Assembly: GCA_963693085.1 (NCBI GenBank)
Contig: OY856413.1
Coordinates: 544,196,879 to 544,260,878, forward strand
DNA from: Alisma plantago-aquatica
Taxonomy: Eukaryota; Streptophyta; Magnoliopsida; Alismatales; Alismataceae
DNA: 64,000 bases
Direction: 5' to 3'
Positions 13,261-24,988 of this stretch are shown here, piece by piece. The notes beneath the pieces were generated by a model, which searched no databases, was not told where the DNA came from, and worked only from the letters and a program-made list of their open reading frames with translations. Made by a program: the position numbers and the translations under genes. Position 1 is the stretch's first letter; every line of letters starts with the position of its first letter.

Positions 13261-15203
13261 CCATTTGGACACCTAATATAATCATAGGTCAATTAGATAA
13301 TTGATTATTAATGATGTAGACCAATGATGATTTTGAAGGTTAACTCTAGCTTTGTGTACTCAAGTGAAGAGTTGACCTAGATTAATCTTGGATTATTTAT
13401 CACCCTAAAGAGGATGAGAGGGAGAGAGAATGGGAGAGATGATGTCTTATTTAATAAACCCTAATTCTCTCATTATGAAACAGTGTAATCAGGGTTTGAT
13501 CCATAATGTGAGATCATGAAATCTTCATTGAAAAGATTGATGTACCTTGATCCTAAATTAGAACAAGGTTATGTGAAACCCTAATTTAAGAGCAAAACAT
13601 AGTGAAACCATAATATAGGGTGATGATGTAACCCTAACTTAGTGTACCAATGTAAGATTCCCTAATTTAATGGGAATTGTACATCCTAACCCTAATTTGG
13701 GTATGAGATAAGAGAAACCCTACTTGGATGTGAATGGTAAACCTTAATCCCTAAAATGGGGTAAAGGTGCATGAAACTCTAATATAGGGTAATGCTACTA
13801 ATTCTAGGTGAAGACCTATCACTGGGTGATGTGTTGTGAAATCCTAATTTCATATAATACTAGGTGAAACCATGATATAGAATGATGTTATGTGAAACTC
13901 TAATGAAGAGTGAGCCTATGTGAAATCCATATATATGTGAGATTCTAAGTGAACCTCAAATTATAATTGTGGAAATCCTATTCCTATTAATGGAATAGTG
14001 ATTCATGTATTGACAAATGTAATACCTAGAGGGGTTGATTATCGATATCCTTACATTAATAGTTCCTAACTCAAGGGTGAGTATATATCTTTGGCAATGG
14101 TTGTATATTCCAAATAGATGATTTATGACCAATACATTGCATGATGAATGTGATGATCTAATGCATAAAGTATTAGGATGGGGAATACCCTAATACAAGC
14201 TAAGTGGATGAACTCAAGTAAGATGAAGGTGTTGAGGGAAGTGATACATTAAGATATAATAGATATCACATCCAACACCCCAATTCTGATATACCTTGAT
14301 ATGTTATAAGTCCATTATAATTGGAATGGATGACACATGAAATGTGTTAAGTCATATGTTACATTGAGATGTAATGCACCTTGATGATTGTAGGCTAACA
14401 TGCCTTAGGAAAAGGTTAATCCAAATCAATAGAATATGATACAATCATATTCTGATAAAGATGAGAGACTCATACTTTGTGTTGATAATACATTCAATGA
14501 TGAATGATGAGGATATATAAGTATGTTTGAATACTTATGATATCTATTTTGGCTTCTAGCTGTGAGAAACAATGGAATAGGGCTGATCATTAATAATATG
14601 ATCTTAAGAACCCAAGTGGTTATTTATGGAAAACCCTAATGGAGGGTGTTGATATAAAAGAGATACCATGAACCCTGAAGATGAAATAGTGGTATTACTT
14701 AGTGTTGTATGGTACTGATGTGAAAGAGAAATCATGAATCCCTAAAAATGGAATAATGATATTACTTAGTGTTGTATGATACTGATATGAAAGCATTATA
14801 GTTGCTATCATGAATAATAATCATCTAGGAATAATGAGATGAAGAGCATAGCCTGGTATGGGCTATGATGCTTTATTTATTGAGAATGTTTTATAGGCTT
14901 TATAAGCCTTCATATGTTTTGTGTAGTAATAATCATTGAGCTTTGTGTATTATGTACAATACATTGTGTAGCAAGAATCATGATGTCCTTGGTCAGATGA
15001 TCTGAAGGTATTAAGTTACCTAATAAGTGGTAATAAGTATCCTATGGTGAGATATGGGTTCAAATACCCAGATGTTATAATCATGATGATGAACTTGTTA
15101 AGAAGTGGAATTGTACTTGGTGAGTTGAGGGATTAAGATCCAAATACTTAGTGAAAAGAGTATGGCTACAGGCCATGACTCCACAATGACAATGCTAGGC
15201 ATT

Positions 15204-16689
15204 GAAAAGTTTCTAGAGGAGATGAAGACTTTTTAGATTTCATTGTTGATTATTGTGAGGAGAAAAAATTGAACACCACCATGGCTACACAAAATTTAGA
15301 TGTTGTTTCTAGTCCTAGCCCACATTCATCTCATGAAGTCATTTCATCATTAAAGGATGACTCTAGCAAGCCTGCCCAGGAGAACAAGGTATAACTCAAA
15401 CCCCTTCCACTGGGGCAAAGGTATTCTTTTCTTGACCCTAATTCTACATCTCCGGTTATCATAAATATTGCTTTGACCAATGAACAAGATATCAAATTGC
15501 TAAATGAATTGCGTTTGCATAACAAAGTAATTAGTTATTCGATCGACAATTTGAAAGGCATCAACCCATCTATTTGCACACATAGAATTAATCTGGATTA
15601 AGATGCTAAACCTTGTGTAGAACATTCTAGATGTTGAAATAAAAATATGCTTGAGATTGTTAAAAAGGAAACTTTCAAGTTGAAAGATTCAAGGATCATC
15701 TATCCTATTAGTGACAACCCCTGGGTGAGTTCTATTCACACAATACCCAAAAAGGAGGGTGTGATTGTCATGGAAGGGGACAATGATGAACTGATTCAGA
15801 CATGTGTTGCCATAGGATGGCACACATGTATGACTACATGAAACTAAATAAAGCCACCCGTAAAGACCACTTCCTATTGCCTTTTATTGATTTAATGCTT
15901 GAGATATTAGCCAATCATTCTTATTTTTTTCTCAATAGATGGATACTATGGTTTATTCCAAATATCAATTCATCCTTTAGATCTGGAAAAGATGACCTTT
16001 ACATGCACTTATGGTACCTATGCCTAGAGGTGCATGCCTTTTGGTCTTTGCAACACTCCTGCTACATTTTAGCATTGCATTATGGCTATTTTATTGAATT
16101 TTATCAAATGCTCTATGGAAGTTTTTATGGATTATTTTAATGTCTATGGGAACTCTTTTGATGATTGGTTGTCTAATTTATCTAAAATCCTTGAGCACTA
16201 CAAAAAGGTTAACCTAGTACTAAACTAGGATAAGTGTCATTTTATGGTACAATCCTGGGTGGTACTAGGACATGTGATTTATAACAAAGGTATTGAGGTT
16301 GACAGGGATAAAGTGGAAGCGATAGAGAAAATTTCAACTCCATCAAATGTCAAGGATATAAGAAATTTTCTTGGACATGTAGGGTTTTATAGAAGGTTCA
16401 TCAATATCTTTTCCAAAATAGCTAAACCCTTATGTTCATTGCTTGCCTAAGATGTCAATTTTGTTTTTGATGAAGAATGTCAAGCCTCCTTTAGAAAGTT
16501 CAAAGATGCACATGTTTCAACTCCCATTATTCAGCCACTAGATTGGGATGCACCATTCGTGTTGATAAGTGATGTGAGTGACTACGCCATAGGTGCAGTC
16601 CTTGGCCAAAGAAAAGACAATAGGATACATGCTATCCACTATGCCAACAAGACACTTGATGAGGCCCAGATAAACTATGCCATAACCAA
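15204..16689 (+). pseudogene. Athila-type reverse transcriptase / RNase H fragment inside the 5' LTR
   Basis: Reads from the pre-RT region ('LNELRLHNKVISYSIDNL', about 15495) into RT: 'IIYPISDNPWVSSIHTIPKK' near 15690, 'KLNKATRKDHF' near 15845, 'IDGYYGLFQI' near 15935 and 'MPFGLCNTPATF' near 16040. It continues through 'VLGHVIYNKGIEVD' at 16265 and 'NFLGHVGFYRRFI' at 16360 to the RNase H start, 'SDYAIGAVLGQRKD', near 16580. It ends abruptly after 'NYAITN' at about 16689. Stops and frame shifts (for example TAG between the YGTYA and RCMPF motifs) make it dead. The family is the same type as 2505-6600 but this piece is on the opposite strand and covers the part that copy lacks. Confidence 0.85.
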
Positions 16690-17419
16690 TTGTGGTAATG
16701 ATTTTGTAGTGAATAAATGTTATACATGTTCTTAATATTCCTTAATGGATAAGTGACATGTTGCTTTTTCAAGTTATAACTGCAATGTTCTAGATAAGAA
16801 TAATATTCTAATTTGTTAGACATTGAATTAACTGTTGTCAAACAAATATGATTCCTCTTTTCATATTTATCTTCTTAAGCTACAATAATAATGTTTCTAG
16901 CAGAGAATTATATCTCTCGCTGGGGAAATTTACAATTGTTTCACCCCTGTGGGAACTACATTTTTAGGTGGATGTGGATGAGGAGGCAGGAATCCTTCAG
17001 TAGGTGAAGGACAATAGCAACAGCAGTAGGGACAACAGTGAAGTCTCAGGTGGAGACACTAGCTGTTATGCCTTGTATAGATGTTGATAGAGTCCTATGT
17101 GTCATCTCTATACTCTCAGGTCCTCGGAGTAGTAGTTAGTACTTTCGAGATTTTGGCTCAGAGCCTTGAGATTTTCATACTGCATGTGCTTAGTCTAGCA
17201 GGGTAGTTGATGCTTGTAATTCATAGAAAGAGATGATACAAGATATGTACTTTTGAAAACAAAATGTAAATGTGTTACTTTTTTCTATGTGAGGAAGTTT
17301 TTATTTGATAGACCTCTTAGTAAAAAGGTTTTCATTTTAGTGATTTTCGATAATCCACTGCTTAGAGAATGCTTCTGCATTAGTTAATTATGTTTTATGA
17401 GTCGGATGTCACAATTAAG

Positions 17420-17431
17420 TGGTATCAGAGC
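17420..17431 (+). other. Primer binding site of the gag-only element (tRNA-iMet type)
   Basis: TGGTATCAGAGC begins six bases after the 5' LTR end at 17413. This is the standard initiator-tRNA-Met complement used by most plant gypsy elements. The CACTA insertion begins at 17435; removing it restores 'ggtatcagagctctagg', a normal PBS downstream context. Confidence 0.92.
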
Positions 17432-17461
17432 TCTCACTACTACAGAAATGCCTTTTAGTGT

Positions 17462-17880
17462 TGGTTGTTTAACCCCCTTTGGTGTCGGTTTCTGAGCGAC
17501 GCCTATGTGGGCACCACTAAAGGTCGAACACTTTGGCGTCGGTTTTTTAACCGACGCCTATTTAGCGTATAGGCGTCGTTTGTTTAGTTGATCACCGATG
17601 CCAAAAGGGTTCGCGCCACAGAAAACGGCGTCATCTAGGACACATTCTGCGTCGGTGTTTAATTGGTAACCGACGCAGAAAGTGTCCTAGATGACGCTGT
17701 TTTCTGTGGCGTGAACCCTTTTGGCGTCGGTGATCAACTAAACAACCGACGCTATATGGAATTTCCAGCATGGCCGTTTCTAGCACGGCCGTGGCCACAT
17801 GAGGCGTCGGTGTTTTTCCAAAAAACTGACGCTGTAGGTCTTTGCTGACGGTTTTCTGTAAATAACTGACGCCTATATCT
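17462..17880. repeat. Left CACTA subterminal repeats
   Basis: At least five copies of a GCGTCGGT word facing copies of ACCGACGC, many as short hairpins, for example 'ggcgtcggttttttaacc' continuing into gacgcc near 17535. Such subterminal arrays are the binding sites for the second CACTA protein in En/Spm. A larger inverted repeat lies at about 17585-17745, where 'gatcaccgatgccaaaa' and 'ttttggcgtcggtgatc' face each other. Confidence 0.85.
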
Positions 17881-18107
17881 TTTTTTTTCATATCAGTATG
17901 CAGGCCTGCTGTGGCTGGTCAGCAGGATGAGAACCTACAGTTCAGTTTTCTGAACTGCAGGTTTACGACATCCATTGATATCAGCCTACAAACAGGCCAC
18001 AAACCTGCAAAATTAACAAAAAAATTTCACACAAGTAGATACATTCAGACATCAATTCAATTCTCACATTCACACATATAGAAACATTCAAATACATGTA
18101 TTAGCAT

Positions 18108-21100
18108 TCAGAAATATTCATTTACAAAGTAGCATTCATTATCGCTATCAACATCCCAATTATATCTTACAATTGCCACTGCTTGTATGGCTTTTGCCCA
18201 TTCTTCTCTTATTTCATTTAATGTTTCCATCGTATATGGATCATGTACATTTTTTAAGTGTTTACCTATAGTGTGGTCAGTTTTAAACACCTGCAAAGAG
18301 AATGATGTATATATATAAGTAATAATATAAAAATAAGATCGATATATTTCATACTAACTAATGAGACTATATATAATACCTCATGTATGGTATCGATGTC
18401 CAATGCGGCATGTCGGATAATCATCTGCATAAATTGCATCACATAGTATGTGCATGCCCAGCCGTTGTCTTGTGTAGCACACTATAAATTGAAACATACA
18501 AAATAATACAACTAAGCACAATTCACATCAATAATATATACATTGGAGTCGGGAACTTACTTGTACGTTCTGCCAATTTATTGGCTGGTTCTTTTTCCTT
18601 GGGACCGTTCCTCCAGCCTTTTTGAATGCATCTAAACCCCTACATGTTAATATAACACAGTAAATTGCATAAGTAAATAGTAATGTAATAACAGATGTTA
18701 ACAGATACAAAAATGAAATATTTCTCACCAGAATAATGGCATTCTCATTACGTGTCCAATTTTAGTGTTTAATGTACTTCCCGCGGGATCTAGATAATAA
18801 ACAGTGAACGTCCCGGGGACAATAACTAGTAACTCCCAATGTCTACCGCTAGAGGTAAAAAGTTAACAATTAATAACTCAAAATGCACAATAAAAATGGA
18901 ATTTTCTTAAGTCCAAATTATAAATAAAGTAAACTTACTTGACATTGAATGGAGCTATTATTATCGTCTTCTTTTGCTGACCAAAAATTGTAAAATCATC
19001 TATACAGTATTGTTGAACACTATCAGGGTCTTTATCTACCATACTAATCAATGATGAAATCAAAAATCCCACATGATCAAATGCAAATTGTTTGCATTGA
19101 TCTTCGACTAAGTAGCTGCAAAACATGTATTACGTATGCATTAATATATAAGAAACCAGATCACTGGATCTTACACAAGGTATATGGATGTATAAACAAG
19201 ATCTCACCTTATCCATGTCTCTATCATTGATGTATTCAGCCAATCATACATAAATAGCTCAATAATATCTTGTATAAATAAAGAGCTATCGTATGATTGA
19301 CCTGCATAATCTGCATCTAAAGAAACAATTATAGGGCAATGTATATTATGTGCCCATAGCCAACATGCCATTCCCCTACAAGCAGGACCTAACGGGTATG
19401 TTAGGTCAGTTGGAACCCAACATGGTAATGCGGGAAGTGGAGGTGGAGGCCTAGGTGCTCCTGGTGTCTTCTTTTTAACCTGTATATATAATTTCAGATC
19501 AGTTGACCTCATATATACACATTAACAGTCTAAATCAATGTAAATTTATCTTACAATTTCAGTAGTGTAGACGACATCTGCTTTGGGCCACAATATGACC
19601 CCGCCTTCTGCCTCAGCATGTGTATCAATATCCGGGTGGGGATATGGCAATGTAGCTTCCCTCCAATCGGGTAACACACGTAATGTGCCCACACGAACGT
19701 AGCCCTGTGGCATTGGAGTCCCGTGAAACCTTTCCCCAGGAAGGGACGGGTAAGCCTGCGCCTCTGCAACAACATAGTCTTGCATTCTTAAGTGGCATGG
19801 CTTCAATGCCTACAAATTTACGTAAAGAATGTTATACATATATACATATCATCTTGAAAACATATCATCTTGAAAAGACTAGCTACAATGTCATAAACAA
19901 TACTTACAACAGACGTGTTAGGCGATGGGTCTCCAGGATTACTCGTAGTCTGTGCATCAGGAGAAGAGTGGGTCGCCATAGGCTGATTCGAAGCCTGAGA
20001 TGCCTGCCACCGCAGCAATTCTTCCTTGACCTTCTCAGCAACTACATCGTTGACCTTCTTAGCAACTATATCCTCGACTCTCTTATTCGTCTATACATGG
20101 ATAAAAGAAACATTAGCTTCTTATTATTGAATTTCCTTTTGCAGTAACATTCTAAAAAAAGAAGAGGTTACCTCTTCTTGAGAAAGTCCCGCTCTGGGTT
20201 TGCGCTGGGATGGCCCAAAGAATGCTTTGATGCCCACACCAGTGCCTACACCCCTAACACGTCCAGGATGCTCTAGGTTACCCAGAGCAACTGTCAATTC
20301 ATCCCTTGTGCCCTGAGGGATGAACGTGCCTTGTTTCCTCTACTCGTGCAGCTCCCGCTAATCACCATCAACAAAAATTGGTAAGTTAACACCACAAATA
20401 ATCAATATTCAAATGATTGCTCTAAGAGTTGTATTTTACCATTTTCGCAGCCGCCTCAGCAGTTACGGGCTTCTTTATTTTACCCTTCTTGTTTTGCCTC
20501 CCAGCTATCCAGATATCATTGCGAGGCATGGGTGTGGCAGGCTCCTGAGTAGGAGCAGACTCCTGAGTAGCCGCAGACTCCGCCTGTAGTCTTTGGCGAA
20601 TGCTTGCATAGCCTTTTGGACCCATAGTGTGGTCATGCACATTCAGTGCACGCCTTGCTTTTTGTGCGTCACTGAGGGCCTAGTTAGTATGCACATTAAT
20701 GATTTGGTTAGTAGCACTAAATGTTAATCTTGAATAGGTGAATACAATGTATATTAATTAAATTGGGAGTGACGCATGATACCTTGAATTCTTCAGATTT
20801 TCTTGAAGCAACAAAATTGTCCCAATCTTCTTTGTCCAAGAAGTTCCATTGTTCAAGGGCTGACTTCTTCTTCTTATCACCCTCTTTTATGTATTCTCTG
20901 TTCAGATTTGTCCTATAATTCCTAAGCATCTTTCCAGCACATTGCATCACACTTTTACGATGCAACTTCTCATCCAATGCAAACAGATTCTGTAAAATAG
21001 AAATGTTATTAACTAGTATCCAAAATAGAATTGCAAATAATAGAATTTGTAATCTACAAAATAGAATTGCAAATAATAATAACTCATGCATAAATCCTTC

Positions 21101-21582
21101 AAAATCAAGTCTTTTTTCCCCTGAGGAACTTTATGCCAATTATCATACTTAACACCACAATGGCTCCGAGTGGTACACCCAAGATAGTTTACAAAATTAT
21201 TGCGGTTCACTCCAATTGCATTTACTCCATTATCAAACTCCACAACCAATTTGGATCCACTGCCACTTAACGCTATTAACTTCTTCAACAGAGTGATGCC
21301 CCTTTTCTTGTTAAGTGTTTGGTGATGCGCATCAAGTTGCTCCAGTGCTTCAGTGGGTACATGTGCATCATCAACCTAAAATTTGACAAAAATAAACACA
21401 CCGAATTAGCCCAATATAGAAATATAGGATATATGACATAACTAGAAGATAATGAATTTTATAGAAATACAGGATATGTTTTTAGAACTTACATTGGTAT
21501 CCTCGCCATGCTCATCATGGACATCATGCTCATCATGGACTTCATGCTCATCATGGACATCATGCTCATCATGGTCAGCCAT
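18108..21582 (-). pseudogene. CACTA second gene: plant-transposase region joined to Ulp1-like cysteine protease, 13 exons, one premature stop
   Basis: Exons inferred from splice signals and phase: 21582-21493, 21375-21058, 20989-20783, 20679-20440, 20357-20172, 20090-19908, 19809-19555, 19479-19208, 19115-18939, 18848-18729, 18639-18561, 18481-18380, 18290-18108. They total 2412 nt with consistent phase and GT/AG borders. The donor of exon 2 is the least certain. Exon 1 encodes a DEHDVH-type repeat. Exons 2-5 resemble the plant transposase (Ptta/En/Spm, Transposase_24) region ('RVRGVGTGVGIKAFFGP'). Exons 9-13 form a C48 (Ulp1-like) protease: His in 'RHWELLVIVPG', Asp in 'YYLDPAG', Gln and Cys in 'QDNGWACTYYVM'. 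A TAG at 20342-20340, inferred codon 291, interrupts exon 5; CAG is the likely ancestor. The start is the ATG just after a tract of 34-bp repeats. Its role would be transposition accessory, possibly deSUMOylating. Confidence 0.82.
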
Positions 21583-21595
21583 CTGAAAATGTCAT

Positions 21596-21731
21596 TAAAA
21601 AGGCAAACATTTAGCATTTGTATTAACTAGAAAAAGGCAAACATTTAACATTTGTATTTACTAGAAAAAGGAAAACATTTAGCATTTGTATTAACTAGAA
21701 AAAGGCAAACATTTAGCATTTGTATAAACAT
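21596..21731. repeat. Four tandem 34-bp repeats between the two CACTA genes
   Basis: Four head-to-tail copies of a unit beginning 'aaaaaggcaaacatttagca' and ending in 'attaactag', with a few substitutions. They fill most of the 158-bp gap between the TNP2 stop and the start codon of the second gene, where its promoter or 5' UTR would lie. Confidence 0.9.
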
Positions 21732-21739
21732 ACATGTCT

Positions 21740-24700
21740 CTAAAATTGTGATCTTTTATCAATTAACAATCCTTCATTGTGATCTCCGCGCACATATAAG
21801 TCATCATTAGCTTCAATATTTTGTGGAGTTGGCAACCCAACTGAGAATGGACTGGAGTCATCAAACTTATCATAGTACTCTTCTTCATCTATAGGATCTT
21901 CAATGAACTGTCTTTTACCATGAAGAACAACTGACCATTTATCATTTGCAGGATCATCGATATAGAATATTTGTTTCGCCTGTGATGCCAATATGAATGG
22001 TGCACCCTTCTCGCCAATCTTTTCAAAGTTCACCAAAGTGAAACCCAATTCATCCACTATAACTCCTTTGGTGTTATCAACCCAATTACATTTAAAGAGA
22101 GGAATTTTGAAATTTATGTAGTCAAACTCCCAAATGTCTTCAATGACACCGTAATATGACATTTTAGCTTCACGTGGACTCTTATCCTTTGCACTTGCAA
22201 AGTACATAGTCGACGCTTGAAGAGTGACCCCACTATTTTGTACGACACTCTTATCATCTTGGCGCTTTGTGTAATATGTGAACCCATTAATGTCAAACCC
22301 TTCATAAGACATAACATTCGGTTTTGGTTTAAAGGCGAGGCATTTGATAGTTTCTGTAATATCATTTGGTGTTTGAGATAGTTGATGTAAAACTTTATCT
22401 TCAAACCACTTAGTAAAAGTCTTATTATGCTCTCTAGCAAGCCACATTGAACTTGCTCGAGGATGTTGTCTCTTTATGAAATTGGTATGTTCCTCGTTAT
22501 AAACACTCACTTTGTCCATATTGTGTAAAATATACAAGTGAGCTTGTTCCAACTGCTCACGGCTGATTACTTTCACCCGTGATCCCAAAATTCCTTTGCC
22601 CTCCTCAATATTCTTGTCATTATCAGGAGTGTCATTACCACTGAGAAATTCATTGCAAAAATCCATAACCTCTCTCGCCACATAACCTTCAATAATACTC
22701 CCTTCAGGCCGATAACGGTTTCGAACATCACCTTTAAAAACGCTCATGTATCGTTCAAAGGGATACATCCAATGCAAGAAAACTGGTCCCAACATTTTCA
22801 CTTCCCTAGTCAAGTGGACAACAAGATGTACCATGATATCAAAGAATGAAGGAGGGAAATACATCTCAAGCTGACATAGGGTAATAACCACTTCTCTTTG
22901 CAAATTATCGAGAGTATCAGGGTCAATAATTTTGCTGCATAGACTGTTGAAAAAGAAACAAAGTCTGGTAATTGCAAACCTTACATGCTTCGGCAATATA
23001 GATCGAATTGCCACGGGCAATATTTGTTGCATTAGAGTGTGACAATCATGAGATTTAAGACCTATCAACTTCAGATCTTTCATTGATACCAATCTACGGA
23101 TGTTGGATGAGTAACCATGTGGCACCTTAACATTTACCAAGCATTCACAAAAGGTTTTCTTCTCATTTCTAGACAACGTGTAACAAGCGGGAGGTAAGTA
23201 TGTTCTTTTATTACCCATTTCACGTAATTCTGTTAATTCTGACCTTATTCCCATTTCACGTAGGTCCAGTCTAGATTTTATCCCATCTTTAGTCTTACCT
23301 GGTATATTTAACAGAGTACCAATGATGCTATCACAGACATTTTTCTCAACGTGCATTACATCGATACAATGCCTGACTGTCAAAGAACTCCAATAAGGAA
23401 GATCCCAAAATATTGACTTCTTCTTGAATGAAGAATTGTCACTCCGTGTGGCCATACTACATTGTGATTTCTTACCAAATTCATTGACAATGTCTTTTAC
23501 TCTTTCATAAACAACATCCCCTGGTATAGGTTTAGGTGCACTCCGTTCATCATTCCATCCATTGAATGCTTTGCGCTTCCTACGATACGGATGGAATTTT
23601 GAAAGAAACCTTCGATGACCAAGATATACAGTCTTGCCGCCATGTTTTAGTCTTATTGAATCAGTGTTTTCTTCACATATAGGACACACTTTAGCTCCTT
23701 TGACACTATATCCAGACAAATTCCCATATGCTGGAAAGTCATTAATAGTGCAAAACAACATAGTGTGCAAACGAAATGTCTCTCTTGCTGAAGCATCATA
23801 GGTCATCACACCTTCAGCCCAAAGTTTCTTTAAGTCATCAATCAAAGGTTCAAGATAAACATCAATATCATTTCCGGGTTGTTTAGGGCCCGATATCAAC
23901 AACGACAACATAACGTACTTATTTTTCATACACATCCAGGGAGGAAGATTGTATATAACAAGCATGACTGGCCAAGTACTATGTTGGCTGCTCAATGTCC
24001 CGTACGGATTCATCCCATCTGTACAAAGCCCAAGTCTTAGATTCCTATCTTCTTCACCAAATTTGGGGTACAATAGATCAATCTTCTTCCACTGTGGGGA
24101 ATCAGACGCATGTCGTAGGATCCCATCATTATTTTTCTTAACATCTGCATGATACCTCAAATTCTTCGCATCTTTCAAATTTTCAAACAAGTGTTGAAAC
24201 CGTGATATTATAGGTAGATACCACAACACCTTGGCAGGAGAACCAGTTTTGGACTCCCCCGAAGTCGTCAAATTATACCGTGACGCACCACATTTTGGAC
24301 AATCTTTCAAATCTACATAGTCCTTTTGAAATAATACACAATCATTCGGGCATGCGTGTATCTTCTTGGCCTGCATTCCCATTGGGCACAACATTTTCTT
24401 TACCTGGTATGTTGAGATTGGCAGCTTGTTTCCTTCAGGAAGCATTTCTTTCAACAAAGTCAACAATGAAGTGAAGCTTTTGTCACTCCATCTATTGTTA
24501 GCTTTCAACTTATACAATCTCAACACAGCGCTAAGCTTCATAAACTTAACACAGCATGTGTATAACGGTATCTCAGCATCATGCACAATGTTTCTAAAGA
24601 TAGGAGGTGGATCGGTGTGCTCTACCCTACAACTATCCAGCATCGCATCAACGATGTCTGTTGGAACTGGTTCGTTCACATTTACGTCATCGGAGGAAAT

Positions 24701-24988
24701 TTCTTCTTCCACCCAAGCACTGCTATCGACATCTACTGGTTTCAATTTTGAAATCTCTCCATGCCAGTGCCATTCTGTATAGCCTTGTACAATCCCGTTG
24801 CACATGACATGACTTTTGATTTCCTCACCAGTGTTGACTTTCAAGTTGTTACCGCAATGCCTACATGGACAGTAGAACCTATCTGTAGGTTTTTTCCTAT
24901 GTTCCTCGGCAAATCTAATAAACTGATCAAGTCCAGATATAAACTCTAGGGTGCAACGATTACGAATGGACATCCATGAACTATCCAT
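21740..24988 (-). CDS. TNP2-type CACTA transposase, uninterrupted 1082-residue frame
   Basis: Catalytic transposase that would cut and join the CACTA ends in the nucleus. Domains in order: an N-terminal transposase-associated zinc region (residues about 1-75, 'FYCPCRHCGNN'); the tnp2 core with 'DGMNPYGTLSSQHSTWPV' (about 327-344), 'DFPAYGNLSGYSVKGAKVCP' (about 418-437) and 'HCIDVMHVEKNVCDSIIGTL' (about 540-560); a DUF4218 region ('SHDCHTLMQQILP' to 'HWMYPFERYMSVFKG'); and DUF4216 near the C-terminus ('YYGVIEDIWEFDY', 'LFKCNWVDN'). There is no stop or frameshift over 3.2 kb, rare in this window. Start is the first Met ('MDSSWMSIRNR'), the usual start context for the family. Whether it is transcribed cannot be seen; its likely promoter lies in 24989-26828. 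Confidence 0.93.
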   Translation of the reverse strand: MDSSWMSIRNRCTLEFISGLDQFIRFAEEHRKKPTDRFYCPCRHCGNNLKVNTGEEIKSHVMCNGIVQGYTEWHWHGEISKLKPVDVDSSAWVEEEISSDDVNVNEPVPTDIVDAMLDSCRVEHTDPPPIFRNIVHDAEIPLYTCCVKFMKLSAVLRLYKLKANNRWSDKSFTSLLTLLKEMLPEGNKLPISTYQVKKMLCPMGMQAKKIHACPNDCVLFQKDYVDLKDCPKCGASRYNLTTSGESKTGSPAKVLWYLPIISRFQHLFENLKDAKNLRYHADVKKNNDGILRHASDSPQWKKIDLLYPKFGEEDRNLRLGLCTDGMNPYGTLSSQHSTWPVMLVIYNLPPWMCMKNKYVMLSLLISGPKQPGNDIDVYLEPLIDDLKKLWAEGVMTYDASARETFRLHTMLFCTINDFPAYGNLSGYSVKGAKVCPICEENTDSIRLKHGGKTVYLGHRRFLSKFHPYRRKRKAFNGWNDERSAPKPIPGDVVYERVKDIVNEFGKKSQCSMATRSDNSSFKKKSIFWDLPYWSSLTVRHCIDVMHVEKNVCDSIIGTLLNIPGKTKDGIKSRLDLREMGIRSELTELREMGNKRTYLPPACYTLSRNEKKTFCECLVNVKVPHGYSSNIRRLVSMKDLKLIGLKSHDCHTLMQQILPVAIRSILPKHVRFAITRLCFFFNSLCSKIIDPDTLDNLQREVVITLCQLEMYFPPSFFDIMVHLVVHLTREVKMLGPVFLHWMYPFERYMSVFKGDVRNRYRPEGSIIEGYVAREVMDFCNEFLSGNDTPDNDKNIEEGKGILGSRVKVISREQLEQAHLYILHNMDKVSVYNEEHTNFIKRQHPRASSMWLAREHNKTFTKWFEDKVLHQLSQTPNDITETIKCLAFKPKPNVMSYEGFDINGFTYYTKRQDDKSVVQNSGVTLQASTMYFASAKDKSPREAKMSYYGVIEDIWEFDYINFKIPLFKCNWVDNTKGVIVDELGFTLVNFEKIGEKGAPFILASQAKQIFYIDDPANDKWSVVLHGKRQFIEDPIDEEEYYDKFDDSSPFSVGLPTPQNIEANDDLYVRGDHNEGLLIDKRSQF

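Larger units (their letters stand above)
10564..17413 (+). repeat. 5' LTR of the gag-only element (chimeric)
   Basis: Aligns end to end with 29338-34795, except that 15204-16689 (an Athila pol fragment) stands where the 3' LTR has a different 33-base stretch (34038-34070). Notable contents: palindromic 'aaaccgttt'/'aaacggttt' arrays at 11950-13260, many 'aaccctaat' words at 12180-13760, and the conserved block near its 3' end (about 16905-17110). Removing the foreign piece leaves about 5.4 kb, close to the 5458 bp of the 3' LTR. LTRs this long are typical of Tekay/Del-like gypsy lineages. Confidence 0.88.

Noticed and set aside
12180..13900. Frequent 'aaccctaat' words resembling telomere repeats
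   Set aside because: They are scattered, not in tandem register, and embedded in LTR sequence; the word is common in plant promoters and LTRs. Not an interstitial telomere array.
21740..24988. Host domesticated transposase
   Set aside because: It sits inside a complete CACTA with intact ends and target duplication, so it is an element gene, not an exapted host gene.
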